Below the pieces are notes generated by a model. The model was given only the letters and a program-made list of their open reading frames with translations, was not told the origin of the DNA and did not search any database. Below are positions 33,957-43,693 of a stretch of 64,000 bases of DNA, in pieces; the first letter of the stretch is position 1, and each line of letters starts with the position of its first letter. The stretch comes from Bacteroidales bacterium. Its GTDB lineage: Bacteria; Bacteroidota; Bacteroidia; Bacteroidales; JAADJA01. Made by a program: the position numbers and the translations under genes. The stretch spans positions 1 through 64,000 of the forward strand of contig JAGVPB010000066.1 of the NCBI GenBank assembly GCA_020052415.1, given 5' to 3'.

Positions 33957-33983
33957 GGTTAATTAGGTTAATTGGATTAATTC
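33957..33983. repeat. 9-nt repeat cluster, left arm (GGTTAATTN)
   Basis: GGTTAATTA, GGTTAATTG and GATTAATTC follow one another just upstream of the holA start. The same unit, complemented, occurs five times at 34063-34107. Confidence 0.7.
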
Positions 33984-34062
33984 AGTAACTGGGTTAAATT
34001 TGTTCATTATGTTTTTTCCATTTTAAAATATCTTCCTATCCATAAAAGAGACTTAATCTATC

Positions 34063-34107
34063 AAATTAACCTAATTAACTTAATCCACCTAATTAACCAA
34101 ATCAACT
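34063..34107. repeat. 9-nt repeat cluster, right arm (NAATTAACC)
   Basis: AAATTAACC, TAATTAACT, TAATCCACC, TAATTAACC and AAATCAACT run without gap just past the stop of the AMP nucleosidase gene. The cluster is inverted relative to 33957-33983, so the two can pair into a long stem around about 80 bases. Confidence 0.7.
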
Positions 34108-34111
34108 TTCT

Positions 34112-34882
34112 TCAAAATCTCAAATGCTTCACTGTTTGTCCGTCATTGATCAATTGCTTCAGTGAATCTATTCCGATCAGGAGATGCTCCTGGGTAAATT
34201 TTGCAGAGACCCTTTTATCAGAGCTTTCTGTTTTGATACCCGAAGAGATCATGGGCTGATCAGAAACCAAAAGCAGAGCTCCTGTTGGTATCTCATTGGC
34301 AAAACCCACAATGAACAATGTAGCCGTTTCAAGATCAATAGCCATGCTCCTTGTTTTCCGAAGGTATCTTTTGAATTGCTTATCATGCTCCCAAACTCTC
34401 CTGTTGGTAGTGTAAACCGTACCGGTCCAATAATCCCTGCCATGTTCGCGTATGGTAGTCGAAATGGCTTTTTGCATGCTGAATGCGGGAAGTGCCGGTA
34501 CTTCCGGCGGGAAATAATCATTCGAGGTTCCTTCACCTCTTATGGCAGCTATCGGAAGGATAAGGTCACCAAGCTCATTCTTCTTTTTCAAACCTCCGCA
34601 TTTTCCCAGAAACAGGCAGGCTTTGGGTTCGATGGCGCTCAGTAAATCCATGACCGTTGCGGCATTGGCGCTACCCATATTAAAATTGATGATTGTGATC
34701 TGATCTGCACTGGCGCTGGGCATTGGCCTGTCCTTACCCCTGATCGGAACATTATGCCATTGGGCAAAAAGCTCAAGGTAACTCTGGAAATTCGTCAGTA
34801 AAATATACTTCCCGAATTCTTCAACACTTGTTCCGGTGTAACGGGGCAGCCAGTTCTGAACAATTTCTTCCTTGGTTTTCAT
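34112..34882 (-). CDS. amn: AMP nucleosidase
   Basis: The 256-residue protein belongs to the nucleoside phosphorylase-like superfamily and matches the short AMP nucleosidase of Bacteroidota, which splits AMP to adenine and ribose 5-phosphate. Visible landmarks are ITIINFNMGSANAATVMDLL, LFLGKCGGLKKKNELGDLILP, the effector-side GEGTSNDYFPPEVPA and the catalytic region MAIDLETATLFIVGF with its conserved Glu. The frame begins at TTG 34885, but ATG 34882 directly follows and is chosen. It regulates adenylate levels and feeds purine salvage. Confidence 0.9.
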   Translation of the reverse strand: MKTKEEIVQNWLPRYTGTSVEEFGKYILLTNFQSYLELFAQWHNVPIRGKDRPMPSASADQITIINFNMGSANAATVMDLLSAIEPKACLFLGKCGGLKKKNELGDLILPIAAIRGEGTSNDYFPPEVPALPAFSMQKAISTTIREHGRDYWTGTVYTTNRRVWEHDKQFKRYLRKTRSMAIDLETATLFIVGFANEIPTGALLLVSDQPMISSGIKTESSDKRVSAKFTQEHLLIGIDSLKQLINDGQTVKHLRF

Positions 34883-35011
34883 CAAGTATTAATTTTCGTC
34901 AAAAATAATGTTTTGACCCAAGAGGAAAAAATGTTATATTCGCATTTTAAATATGGTTAAATCGGTTAATTGCTAAATTGCTGGTAGTTATTAAACTAAA
35001 TACATAGAGAA

Positions 35012-35662
35012 ATGAAAAAGTTTGCAATTGTTCTTTCCGGTTGTGGCGTTTTCGACGGAGCAGAAATCCACGAAGCCACGTTAACAATGCTTGCAATTAT
35101 GAAACAGGGAGCCACCTACGAAGTTTTTGCCCCTGATATCGAACAGCATCATGTGATCAATCACATTTCAGGAGAGGTGATGAAGGAAAAGCGGAATGTG
35201 TTGATTGAATCGGCAAGAATAGCCCGTGGCAACATCAGAGATTTGAAGGAATATGATCCGAACAATTTTGACGCATTGATCCTGCCCGGCGGTTTTGGCG
35301 CTGCCAAGAACCTGAGCGATTTTGCTTTTAAAGGTGAAAACTGCAGTATTGATCCTGACGTAGAAAAGGCTATACTTAAAACGGCCGGCAGAAATAAACC
35401 AGTTGGAGCTTTATGCATTTCGCCGGTCATTCTGGCTAAAATTTTTGGGGATGTTGAGCTCACTATAGGTCAGGACAAATCAACGGTTGAAGCCATTGAA
35501 AAGATGGGGGCAACTCATATTACTACAAATCATGGCGAAGTGATCATTGATGAAAAGAACAATTTGTTTACGACACCCTGCTATATGCTCGATGCAAATA
35601 TTGTCCAAATAGCCGAAGGGGCGGAGAATATAGTGAGGGCGATGATGGGAAGGATGCGATAA
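35012..35662 (+). CDS. elbB: ElbB-type DJ-1/PfpI family protein (glyoxalase-like)
   Basis: The 216-residue protein starts KKFAIVLSGCGVFDGAEIHEA, the diagnostic ElbB opening, and has the DJ-1 nucleophile elbow PVGALCISPVILAKI with its Cys, plus ALILPGGFGAAKNL. ElbB in E. coli is linked to early isoprenoid synthesis and has weak glyoxalase activity; the real substrate is unsettled. The start is preceded by GAGAAATG spacing weak for a ribosome site. It converges with the large sorting-domain gene. Confidence 0.93.
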   Translation: MKKFAIVLSGCGVFDGAEIHEATLTMLAIMKQGATYEVFAPDIEQHHVINHISGEVMKEKRNVLIESARIARGNIRDLKEYDPNNFDALILPGGFGAAKNLSDFAFKGENCSIDPDVEKAILKTAGRNKPVGALCISPVILAKIFGDVELTIGQDKSTVEAIEKMGATHITTNHGEVIIDEKNNLFTTPCYMLDANIVQIAEGAENIVRAMMGRMR

Positions 35663-35671
35663 ATTTTCTCC

Positions 35672-35713
35672 AATAGGAATTACCCTGTTATCTTTATCCG
35701 CTATATTCCTATT
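35672..35713. other. Stem-loop between convergent genes, with an I-SceI-like loop
   Basis: AATAGGAAT (35672-35680) and ATTCCTATT (35705-35713) are perfect 9-bp arms around a 24-base loop. No T-run follows, so a terminator role is uncertain. The junction and loop contain ATTACCCTGTTATCTTTA (35679-35696), 16 of 18 bases identical to the I-SceI site, probably by chance. Confidence 0.4.
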
Positions 35714-38700
35714 CGATTACTATTTTGCGAGTTATTATTGAACTTCCAATTTCTATTTTTAAAAGATAGACACCTGCTTTATAATTGGTGACGTCAAATT
35801 GAAAATCTTTGTCAAATACCACCTCATTCATTAATAACTGTCCATAGAGATCATAAAAAGACACTGCCTTAATGATCTGCGGGCAGGATATTTCTAAATT
35901 GTCTTTGGTAGGGACAGGGCTTACCCGTACGTTATCATCAGGATAATAGTTAGAGGAAGTGAAAATGAAGCCAATGGTATCTGATGGTTCGGACTCGCCT
36001 TCATCATAAACAGCAGTAACATAAAAAAAATTAAAATTATAAGGATTTATATTGAGTTCATAAGTAGTTTCCTCAGTGAATCCATCCAGTGAAAAATTAA
36101 CAATATCAGTTGAATGATAAACATTATATCCCAACAAGCTTTTAGATTCTTTCTTGTTTAAAACTCCTACGATTTCGGAAGAATTAAAATTATCAAAAGG
36201 GAGGTCAATTATAGAAACAGGTTCATTTGGTTTCGTCATTTTTGTAAGATTTGATTGTTCGGGTAAACCTACATAACCGGCGATATTCCAGTTATAATCC
36301 AGGCCATAGGTGGCCGACATCGACTCCCATGCGCCTCCAAGAGAGATCATATCGCCTTTACCCTGTACTGCTGGACCATCATCACAACCGGCAGGATACG
36401 TTCCGGCGCTATGAGTTACGCTGTAACCAAACCATAAATCAGTTGAATTATTGATTATCAAGGGAATCTGTAAATCTACTTCGTTCCATTGATCAACCAT
36501 GATGTTTGTAACATCATGTTGATACACCAAATTTGTTCCCGGCTCTCCCTGCCAAATTTTAATTACAAACAGTGCATCAGGGTCACCATTTGGCCAAAAC
36601 GAAATTTTACTTAATATGAATCCATTATACTGAGAGAGGTCAGAAGTTGTCCAGTGCGAAGCACAACTGAAAGTTCCGCCAGAGGTTAGTCCAATGCCAT
36701 CTCCTGTGTTCGAACCGGAATCCCATTCTATCCATTCACCACAGATAAAAGGAGGTTCCCAAAACAGCCATATTTGTTCAACACTATAATAATAAAATCC
36801 AAGATTCTCTGGAGGAGCCAGGTAGGTCAAGATTAATGAATCACAGCATGTTAATTCAGATTCACCTTCAGGACAAACACTTGAAACACAAAACTGGTAT
36901 GTCCCGGGCCAGGTTATGAATTGGCAATTCAATCCTGTTGTATATCCCATCAACATTCCATTTTTATAAAGATTATAACCCTGCGCATCACCACTAACCG
37001 GCGGTTCCCAGGTAATTTGAATCTGATTTTGATTGATAACAACCGCAACAACATTTTGCGGAGGATAACAAGGCTCCGGTCCCACAACCCATACAATGTT
37101 CGAAGGTATTGACTCTCCTTCATCGTAAAGGGCAGTTACGAAGTATTCATAGCTTCCGGGACTGATGTTTTCATCCGTATATTCGGTTTCAGTAACAAAA
37201 CTGATGATCCCGCCATTCCGATAAACATTGTAGCCCAGCAAATTTTTTTCATCTTTAAAAATGGAATTTATCTTGCCGGCTGCATTTGTTTTACCCGGTT
37301 CAATCCATGTAAGTATTACATCATTATTTACCACTATAGCTTCCAGGTTCTGAGGCGGACTGAGATAAATGGAAATCAGTTGAAAGTCTTGAGTAGTTAC
37401 CTGATAAGAATATATTGCAACCGGTTCGGTTTGAATATAGAAACCCGCTTTATTGCATTGGGCATTATAATTCCCTGACGGGATGTTGGAAATGAAATAA
37501 AATCCATCCACGTTACTTGTAGCTGAAAATCCGGTTCCGTCAAGTGAAACTGTAGCTCCGGAAAGAGGCAATCCGTTCGCAAATTCAGTCACGTAACCTG
37601 AAAGGCTTCCTACAAAAGCAGTGGCTGTGAAATCCGGCTTGGGAACTTTTAAATGAATGATATTGTTTGGCATGTATGGATCAATGTCCCCAATCACCGC
37701 CAATCCAGGCTCATAATCCTCCTGAAAAACCAGGTGAATGTGGCCATCAGTGGTTGGTGAGCACGACGGGTAAACACACTCGCTGAAAATGTACATTAAA
37801 TCGTAATTCAAATCAATAAAATCGCACCAGTTCAGCCCGCCATTATAAGATGCCCTTCCCCATAAATGCCTATAGTCCTGAGATTGGTTATTATATGTCT
37901 CTGTAATGGATGAATAAATTAAATACATGTTGTTGTCCTCATCAATAACCAACTGAGGCATTGATGAAGCGCCGACATTATATATACCCGGTTCGCCCAG
38001 GATATTAATGGTTCCGTTACCATTTATATCCTGCATCCATCCTATAAGGTTATAGTTCTCTATTAGTTCAGAACCCGGATCACCATAAGGACTCAGCGCA
38101 TTAATGTGATTTGAAAAAGGAACCCGGTCTTCATTCCAGTAAACAATTCCATCTACCAGGGGAAACCAGTACTGTGAATTTCCGTCGCAGTAAGCTTTCG
38201 AAATGCCGAATACGACATGTACTTTCCCCGTAACGTCGAATGCAAGGGCATGAGATCCGTCGGCACAATAAAAAGTATCCGTCACATAAGGCGACTCGGG
38301 ATCCCATAGAGGATAAGGATGATTCCAGATAGTGGTCTTATTCCAGGTCGTACCGCCATCAGATGATTTCAGAAGGGACATTTCCGACCAGTCATCACCA
38401 ATGAGGATTGCAACGTTGTTATCCTCCGCTATCATGTCATAAGTATCGCCACTGAATCCTTGGTACACTGATGAATCAATACCTGGCAGGATAACATTTT
38501 GAATTTCCCATGATGTTCCTCCGTTAGAAGATCGTGAATATAAAAGTGCACCATTTTGTCCTTGGAATGTAATTCCACCATAATTAACGGGTTTAGTCAA
38601 GGAAATTACATGAATTATTTCATGATTCACTCCCGCTGTTGCACACCTTGGCCATTGGAGTTCAGCCAGCGGCTCAGGACTATGCAAAATTCCTGAAACC

Positions 38701-39212
38701 CAGGCACCACTTCCTTTGGTAGCTCTTTTATAAACAGCCAGACCCTGTAGTGTGGTGGTGGAATAAAAGGAAACGCTCACTTCACCATTGACTCCCCACG
38801 GGCAATATGAAGGCCATCCTGCCTTGATGGATTCAATTCTTTCTAAAGGCGGAGGTCCCCATTCCACACCGTTAAAAAAATTGTAGCCTGTTCCGCGATC
38901 AGCAAATGCCGCGTAATTCATGCCAAAAGTAAATGTCGCACCAATCTTGCCGTCGTCATATAGGTAAATCCGGTTCTGGCAGCTTGAATAGGTTTGTAAA
39001 TCGTAAACGGTTTCACCGATCATTTCAGATATAGGATCTTTGGTTCCGTTTTTTCTGAATTGTTCCGGTTCATTTTTTGTTGAAGGGTTGGTGTACTGTT
39101 TTTCTACTTTAACAGCCTTGTCCCTCATGTTTTTGGGAGAGTGAATTCTGGTCTGCGGATACCCTGTCATGACAAGGATGAATCCTAAATGAAGCAAAAA
39201 AAGTCTTTTCAT
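35709..39212 (-). CDS. Giant secreted protein with sialidase-like repeats, FnIII-like modules and T9SS type A sorting domain
   Basis: The 1167-residue protein starts with a signal peptide (MKRLFLLHLGFILVMTGYPQ). About 40-520 is rich in Asp-box-like turns (YSRSSNGGTSWEIQN, LKSSDGGTTWNKTTIW), typical of BNR/sialidase-like beta-propellers. A carboxypeptidase-regulatory-like module follows (LSGYVTEFANGLPLSGATVSL), then several FnIII-like repeats each containing LLGYNVYRN/YNVYHS and TALYDEGES. The end carries a type A sorting signal (SPVPTKDNLEIS...GVYLLKIEIG). It is probably a surface protein that binds or processes glycans; no catalytic residue set was identified. It is divergent from the GH38 gene, with about 190 bases between the starts. 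Confidence 0.87.
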   Translation of the reverse strand: MKRLFLLHLGFILVMTGYPQTRIHSPKNMRDKAVKVEKQYTNPSTKNEPEQFRKNGTKDPISEMIGETVYDLQTYSSCQNRIYLYDDGKIGATFTFGMNYAAFADRGTGYNFFNGVEWGPPPLERIESIKAGWPSYCPWGVNGEVSVSFYSTTTLQGLAVYKRATKGSGAWVSGILHSPEPLAELQWPRCATAGVNHEIIHVISLTKPVNYGGITFQGQNGALLYSRSSNGGTSWEIQNVILPGIDSSVYQGFSGDTYDMIAEDNNVAILIGDDWSEMSLLKSSDGGTTWNKTTIWNHPYPLWDPESPYVTDTFYCADGSHALAFDVTGKVHVVFGISKAYCDGNSQYWFPLVDGIVYWNEDRVPFSNHINALSPYGDPGSELIENYNLIGWMQDINGNGTINILGEPGIYNVGASSMPQLVIDEDNNMYLIYSSITETYNNQSQDYRHLWGRASYNGGLNWCDFIDLNYDLMYIFSECVYPSCSPTTDGHIHLVFQEDYEPGLAVIGDIDPYMPNNIIHLKVPKPDFTATAFVGSLSGYVTEFANGLPLSGATVSLDGTGFSATSNVDGFYFISNIPSGNYNAQCNKAGFYIQTEPVAIYSYQVTTQDFQLISIYLSPPQNLEAIVVNNDVILTWIEPGKTNAAGKINSIFKDEKNLLGYNVYRNGGIISFVTETEYTDENISPGSYEYFVTALYDEGESIPSNIVWVVGPEPCYPPQNVVAVVINQNQIQITWEPPVSGDAQGYNLYKNGMLMGYTTGLNCQFITWPGTYQFCVSSVCPEGESELTCCDSLILTYLAPPENLGFYYYSVEQIWLFWEPPFICGEWIEWDSGSNTGDGIGLTSGGTFSCASHWTTSDLSQYNGFILSKISFWPNGDPDALFVIKIWQGEPGTNLVYQHDVTNIMVDQWNEVDLQIPLIINNSTDLWFGYSVTHSAGTYPAGCDDGPAVQGKGDMISLGGAWESMSATYGLDYNWNIAGYVGLPEQSNLTKMTKPNEPVSIIDLPFDNFNSSEIVGVLNKKESKSLLGYNVYHSTDIVNFSLDGFTEETTYELNINPYNFNFFYVTAVYDEGESEPSDTIGFIFTSSNYYPDDNVRVSPVPTKDNLEISCPQIIKAVSFYDLYGQLLMNEVVFDKDFQFDVTNYKAGVYLLKIEIGSSIITRKIVIE

Positions 39213-39398
39213 AATTAAAATTTCAGGTAAAAAAATAGTTGCATAAAGTTACAACAATTCCAAGAATGTCAGGAAAAATTCACTTAACGGTTATCTTTAA
39301 TCAGTTATCGGTAATTTCCCTATTTTCACAACGGAATCAGAAGAGCTCCGAAATTCGGTTCCTTTTGAGTGTACCCTGATTTCATTAAACTTTTGAAA

Positions 39399-42300
39399 AT
39401 GAAAAAGCTTGCAGTTTTTTGGATTTGTTTTGGTTTCCTATGGGGTAGCACCCTCTCACAGATAAAAAATTCTCAGTCTTCCAACTACCTCCAGGGCTTT
39501 CAAAAGCGCACCGAGGGCAACACCATTATCTATAATTCACCGCAGCCCGACGTGGAAAACGCCTTGCTGGGCAGAGCCAGAACCGAATTCATGACGATTT
39601 CCTGGCAAACCCAGCCGCTGCCGGAAGAGTTTTCAGAAGAATTCATCTCCTTCATCTGGATTTTCGGCTTCGATGTCAATGTCGAAAGTCATCCGTGGGA
39701 TTTACTTGTGAACGGCAAAAAATACCTGACTTTTTACAATCCGAAAAATAACGATGAGCGAAGCTGGACGGTGAACGGCATTGAAGGCTCTCAAATTCAA
39801 TTCAGACGAACCATGATTGATCGTCACGGTGATGCTTTCGGATATGCGACATGCAGGCTGCTATATTCGGCGGTTAAAGAGCTGAAGGGAAAACCGCTTA
39901 CGCTAACGGTTCTCGGAGAAGATGCCGGGAGCAATGTGTGGTATATGACTTTCATGAGTGAAATTAAGGAAAGGTTCGAAATAACACAGGAACAGGTAGT
40001 CCGGAAAGACAAGGGTAATCTTTTCCAAGAGGCGAAACTCGAAGCGGTTTTTCTTGGCGAAAATACTTCGGGACATATTTCAGTTGCCCATACCGCTGAT
40101 CAGAATTTTGAATTAGTTACCGGATTTAACTCCGTGAAAATAAAAATGCCGGTCGTGACAGAACCGGTTGAATACAACGCAGTCATTGCGGTCAATGACA
40201 AAATCCTTGAACGGAAGTTTACTGTGAAGCCGGTTAAAGATTGGACAATCTACTTTGTACAACACACCCACACCGACATCGGTTACACCCGCCCCCAAAC
40301 CGAAATCCTGCCTGAACATCTCCGGTTCATTGATTATGCGCTTGACTATTGCGACCTGACGGATACGTTTCCCGATGATGCAAAATTTCGGTGGACATGC
40401 GAAGCTGCCTGGGCTGTGAAGGAATATTTAAATTCCCGGCCTGCATCTCAGGTCGAAAGGCTCAAAAAGAGAGTGTCGGAAGGTAGGATTGAGGTTACAG
40501 GCATGTATTTCAATATGTCGGAGATCATTGACGAAACCACGCTTGCGGCTCTCACTCAAACCCTCGGCGTTTTTAATGAAAACGGTATCGTAGTTAAAAC
40601 AGCTATGCAGGACGACGTGAACGGAATCGGCTGGTGCATGGCCGATTATTTTCCGGCTGCAGGTCTGAAATACCTGATCATGGGCGAACACGGACACAGG
40701 GCCAGAATCCCTTTTGACAAACCGACCGTATTCTGGTGGGAATCACCTTCCGGCAGCCGTATGCTTGCTTTCAGGGGTGAGCATTACATGTTCGGGAATT
40801 CACTCGGCGTTCACACCGGCAATATTGAGACTTTCGGCAGCAACCTGATGAAATACCTGTCATCGCTCGAAATTAAAGGATATCCGTTCAGGGAGATCGG
40901 GTTGCAGTATTCGGGTTATGTCACGGATAATTCCCCGCCTGCACTTTCAGCCTGCGAGTTGGTAAAATTATGGAATGAGCAATATGCAACCCCAAAATTG
41001 AGGATTGCAACAGCGGGTGAGTTCATGAAGTTTGTAGAAGATAACCATGGGAATGAAATTCCTGTTTACAGAAAAGCATGGCCCGACTGGTGGACCGATG
41101 GTGCCGGATCGGCAGCAAGGGAAACAGCGGCTGTTAGACAATCGCAAAATGACATGATTGCAAACGAGGGGTTGTTTGCTTTGGCTACACTGTCGGGTGA
41201 GAAAATGAATCCTGTTACCCGTGAAAAACTAAAGGAGGCGCAGGAAGCGATTGCTTTTTACGATGAACATACCTACGGAGCAGCAGAAAGCATTTACGAT
41301 CCCTGGAATGAAAATTCCATGGTGCAATGGGGTGAAAAGGGTTCGTATGCCTGGGAGGCAGTGAAGAAAACAAGGATGCTCCGCGAAAAAGGGATGGGAA
41401 TGATCCAGGATCATTTACCACGATCGGAATACCCGACAATAACGGTTTTCAATACCCTGAACTGGCCTCGCTCCGGACTCATTACCGTTTACATTGATCA
41501 TGAAATGCTCAGCGGCAGCAGGAATTTTCAAATCACTGACGAAACGGACAATCCAGCAAAAGCCCAGCAGGTAGGCAGCCGGGAAGATGGCACTTACTGG
41601 GGAATATGGGTCGAAAATGTGCCCGCAGCCGGATTTAAAACCTATCGTATTGTTGAAAGTACAGAAAGCCGGACTTTGCCACAGAATATAGATTTCAAAG
41701 GAATTTTTGAAAACGATTTTTATAAGATCGCCATTAACCCTGAAAAGGGAACAGTACAAAGCCTGTTTGATAAAAGCCTGAACATGGAACTTGTTGATGA
41801 GAGATGTCCCTGGCAACTGGCTGAATTTATTTATGAGCAGCTTGACAACCGGACGCAACTGGAGAGATTCACTAATTCAAGGATGGACACTGTCTTTAAT
41901 AAACTTGCCGGTTCACGAAGTATAATGAAGAATATAAGAATAGAGAAAGGTGTGGATGGACCCGTTTGGAAAAGTCTCTTTATTCACGGCGAATTGCCCG
42001 AATGTGTTGATGAACGGGGAATAGTATGCGAAATAAGATTGTTCAAAAAACAAAAGCGGATAGAATTCTGCTATGATATTTTTAAACTTCCTGTCACTTC
42101 TGCCGAGGCTGTCTATGTTGCTTTCCCTTTTTCACTTCCCGAAGCTCACCTTCTTTTTGAAGCTCAGGGAGGGATTGTGGTTCCCGGTAAAGATCAGCTT
42201 GAAGGTACATCCTCCGACTGGAATACAATCCAGAGCTTTGCCGCAGCCAGGAATAAAAACATGCAGATCGTTTTTTGTTCCGACGAAATGCCGCTGGTTC

Positions 42301-42812
42301 AGTTCGGCGACATTAACACCGGTAAATTCGATTATATCTCCGATCCCAAACATCCGTGGATATTTTCATGGCCGTTCAACAATTTCTGGACGACCAATTT
42401 CAGAGCATCCCAGGAAGGCGAGCACAAATGGACGTATGCCATCACTTCCTCTACAGATACTACCAATTCTTATGCAACCCGCTTCGGGTGGAATTCGCGG
42501 ATTCCTATGCTGACAAGAGTTCAGCCACCCGGTAAAACAGATGTGCCGATGGAGCCGGTTTCTTTTCTGAACCTGGATTATCCCGGGTTGTTGCTGGTAA
42601 ACTTAAAAACTGCCAATGATGGCGATGGAATCATCCTGCATCTTCGGGAGGTGAATGGAAAGACAACTTCAATCCCGGTTAAAGGAATTATTAACAAAGT
42701 TCAAATTAAAGAAATTAAGGAAGTAAATGTCCTTGAAAATGACATGAATCCTGTCGTGGAGAAAATTGTTCTGGAACCTTTTGAAGTGAAGTTTATTAAA
42801 ATCGGATTTTAG
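39399..42812 (+). CDS. Exported glycoside hydrolase family 38 alpha-mannosidase-like enzyme
   Basis: The 1137-residue protein begins with a signal peptide (MKKLAVFWICFGFLWGSTLSQ); the frame also opens at GTG 39369, but ATG 39399 places the signal peptide correctly. A non-catalytic N-terminal region of about 270 residues is followed by the GH38 barrel: VQHTHTDIGYTRPQTEI supplies the zinc-binding HxD-type motif, and MQDDVNGIGWCMADYF the nucleophile Asp region. The helical middle domain and the large C-terminal beta-sandwich (from about 700) follow. GH38 enzymes remove alpha-mannose residues with retention. No sorting signal is present, so it is probably periplasmic. The divergent neighbour is also exported. 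Confidence 0.88.
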   Translation: MKKLAVFWICFGFLWGSTLSQIKNSQSSNYLQGFQKRTEGNTIIYNSPQPDVENALLGRARTEFMTISWQTQPLPEEFSEEFISFIWIFGFDVNVESHPWDLLVNGKKYLTFYNPKNNDERSWTVNGIEGSQIQFRRTMIDRHGDAFGYATCRLLYSAVKELKGKPLTLTVLGEDAGSNVWYMTFMSEIKERFEITQEQVVRKDKGNLFQEAKLEAVFLGENTSGHISVAHTADQNFELVTGFNSVKIKMPVVTEPVEYNAVIAVNDKILERKFTVKPVKDWTIYFVQHTHTDIGYTRPQTEILPEHLRFIDYALDYCDLTDTFPDDAKFRWTCEAAWAVKEYLNSRPASQVERLKKRVSEGRIEVTGMYFNMSEIIDETTLAALTQTLGVFNENGIVVKTAMQDDVNGIGWCMADYFPAAGLKYLIMGEHGHRARIPFDKPTVFWWESPSGSRMLAFRGEHYMFGNSLGVHTGNIETFGSNLMKYLSSLEIKGYPFREIGLQYSGYVTDNSPPALSACELVKLWNEQYATPKLRIATAGEFMKFVEDNHGNEIPVYRKAWPDWWTDGAGSAARETAAVRQSQNDMIANEGLFALATLSGEKMNPVTREKLKEAQEAIAFYDEHTYGAAESIYDPWNENSMVQWGEKGSYAWEAVKKTRMLREKGMGMIQDHLPRSEYPTITVFNTLNWPRSGLITVYIDHEMLSGSRNFQITDETDNPAKAQQVGSREDGTYWGIWVENVPAAGFKTYRIVESTESRTLPQNIDFKGIFENDFYKIAINPEKGTVQSLFDKSLNMELVDERCPWQLAEFIYEQLDNRTQLERFTNSRMDTVFNKLAGSRSIMKNIRIEKGVDGPVWKSLFIHGELPECVDERGIVCEIRLFKKQKRIEFCYDIFKLPVTSAEAVYVAFPFSLPEAHLLFEAQGGIVVPGKDQLEGTSSDWNTIQSFAAARNKNMQIVFCSDEMPLVQFGDINTGKFDYISDPKHPWIFSWPFNNFWTTNFRASQEGEHKWTYAITSSTDTTNSYATRFGWNSRIPMLTRVQPPGKTDVPMEPVSFLNLDYPGLLLVNLKTANDGDGIILHLREVNGKTTSIPVKGIINKVQIKEIKEVNVLENDMNPVVEKIVLEPFEVKFIKIGF

Positions 42813-42894
42813 TAACATTCTTGTAGCATAGATTTTTGCTGCCTCCGAAAAATGACTATTGGATTACTACGTAAATTTCCGTTTCCGAAAATTA

Positions 42895-43066
42895 AATAAT
42901 AAGGTTATGTGGATTTATTTATTGGTTAGTACTAAGGTTAAATGCTCAGGGAAATAAGGTTTTTCAATTGAAGGATAATTTATCCTTTACGCACTTAACT
43001 GAACCTTATTTTTAAACCAAAAACCTTAGTACCAAATTGACTCAAAATGAATCTGACCTTATTATT
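42895..43066. repeat. Nested palindromic intergenic element (four concentric inverted repeats)
   Basis: Four pairs of perfect arms lie inside one another: AATAATAAGGT (42895-42905) with 43056-43066, GTACTAAGGTT (42929-42939) with 43022-43032, AAATAAGGTT (42952-42961) with 43002-43011, and AAGGATA (42971-42977) with 42981-42987. The rest of this 389-base gap between convergent genes holds no gene. The element could be a structured RNA, a two-way terminator or a MITE. Confidence 0.7.
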
Positions 43067-43201
43067 ATTTATCCGATGACGATAATGCTATGTTTATAGC
43101 TGGCGCAATGCTGGAAAAATAATTAATCTATCTGGTTTTGCAGAAGATGGTTCAGGAGCCATTTGATCTGAGGATTACTTAATTCATATTTTAAGATATC
43201 C

Positions 43202-43636
43202 TCAGAATCCTATTCTTTTTCGTGCCATCTCCACAGCTTCAATATGGTCAAACGCCAATTGGGGAATTTTATCGAGCGGAAACCAGCTGGCATCGGCAGC
43301 ATCATCGCCGTGGTACAGCTTCGAATTTAGCATATCCGTTATTCCGGTAAAAGTCACCGATACCGTCCTTCCCCTCGGATCCCTGCCGATGGTGCTGAAA
43401 ACATAAAGCTGTTCCAGTTTAACATCTTTCAGTCCGGTTTCTTCCTCCAGCTCGCGTACAACTGCTTCTTCCACTGTTTCCTCCATGTCCACAAAACCAC
43501 CGGGTAAAGCCCACATTCCCTCGAAGGGGTAGAACTTGCGCCGGATCAGCAACACCTCATTGTTTCCTTCATTTTTCCGGAAAACAACGGCGTCAACGGT
43601 TAAAGCAAGACGAGGGTAGTCATAAGTAAATGGCAT
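43202..43636 (-). CDS. Nudix hydrolase
   Basis: The 144-residue protein carries a complete Nudix box (GGFVDMEETVEEAVVRELEE and ETG), the metal-binding motif for cleaving a nucleoside diphosphate linked to another group. N-terminal LTVDAVVFRK and LLIRRKFYPFEGMWALPGG resemble the ADP-ribose/NADH pyrophosphatase branch. No helix-turn-helix follows, so it is not an NrtR regulator. It lies 58 bases ahead of the convergent-side metG gene in the same direction, and may be co-transcribed from the metG side. Confidence 0.9.
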   Translation of the reverse strand: MPFTYDYPRLALTVDAVVFRKNEGNNEVLLIRRKFYPFEGMWALPGGFVDMEETVEEAVVRELEEETGLKDVKLEQLYVFSTIGRDPRGRTVSVTFTGITDMLNSKLYHGDDAADASWFPLDKIPQLAFDHIEAVEMARKRIGF

Positions 43637-43693
43637 AGGGATTTATGATGTATGATATTAGATTTTTGATTTATTTAATCATAGTTATCTCCG

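Noticed and set aside
34184-34645. A 153-codon plus-strand frame
   Set aside because: Antisense to the AMP nucleosidase gene, without recognisable features.
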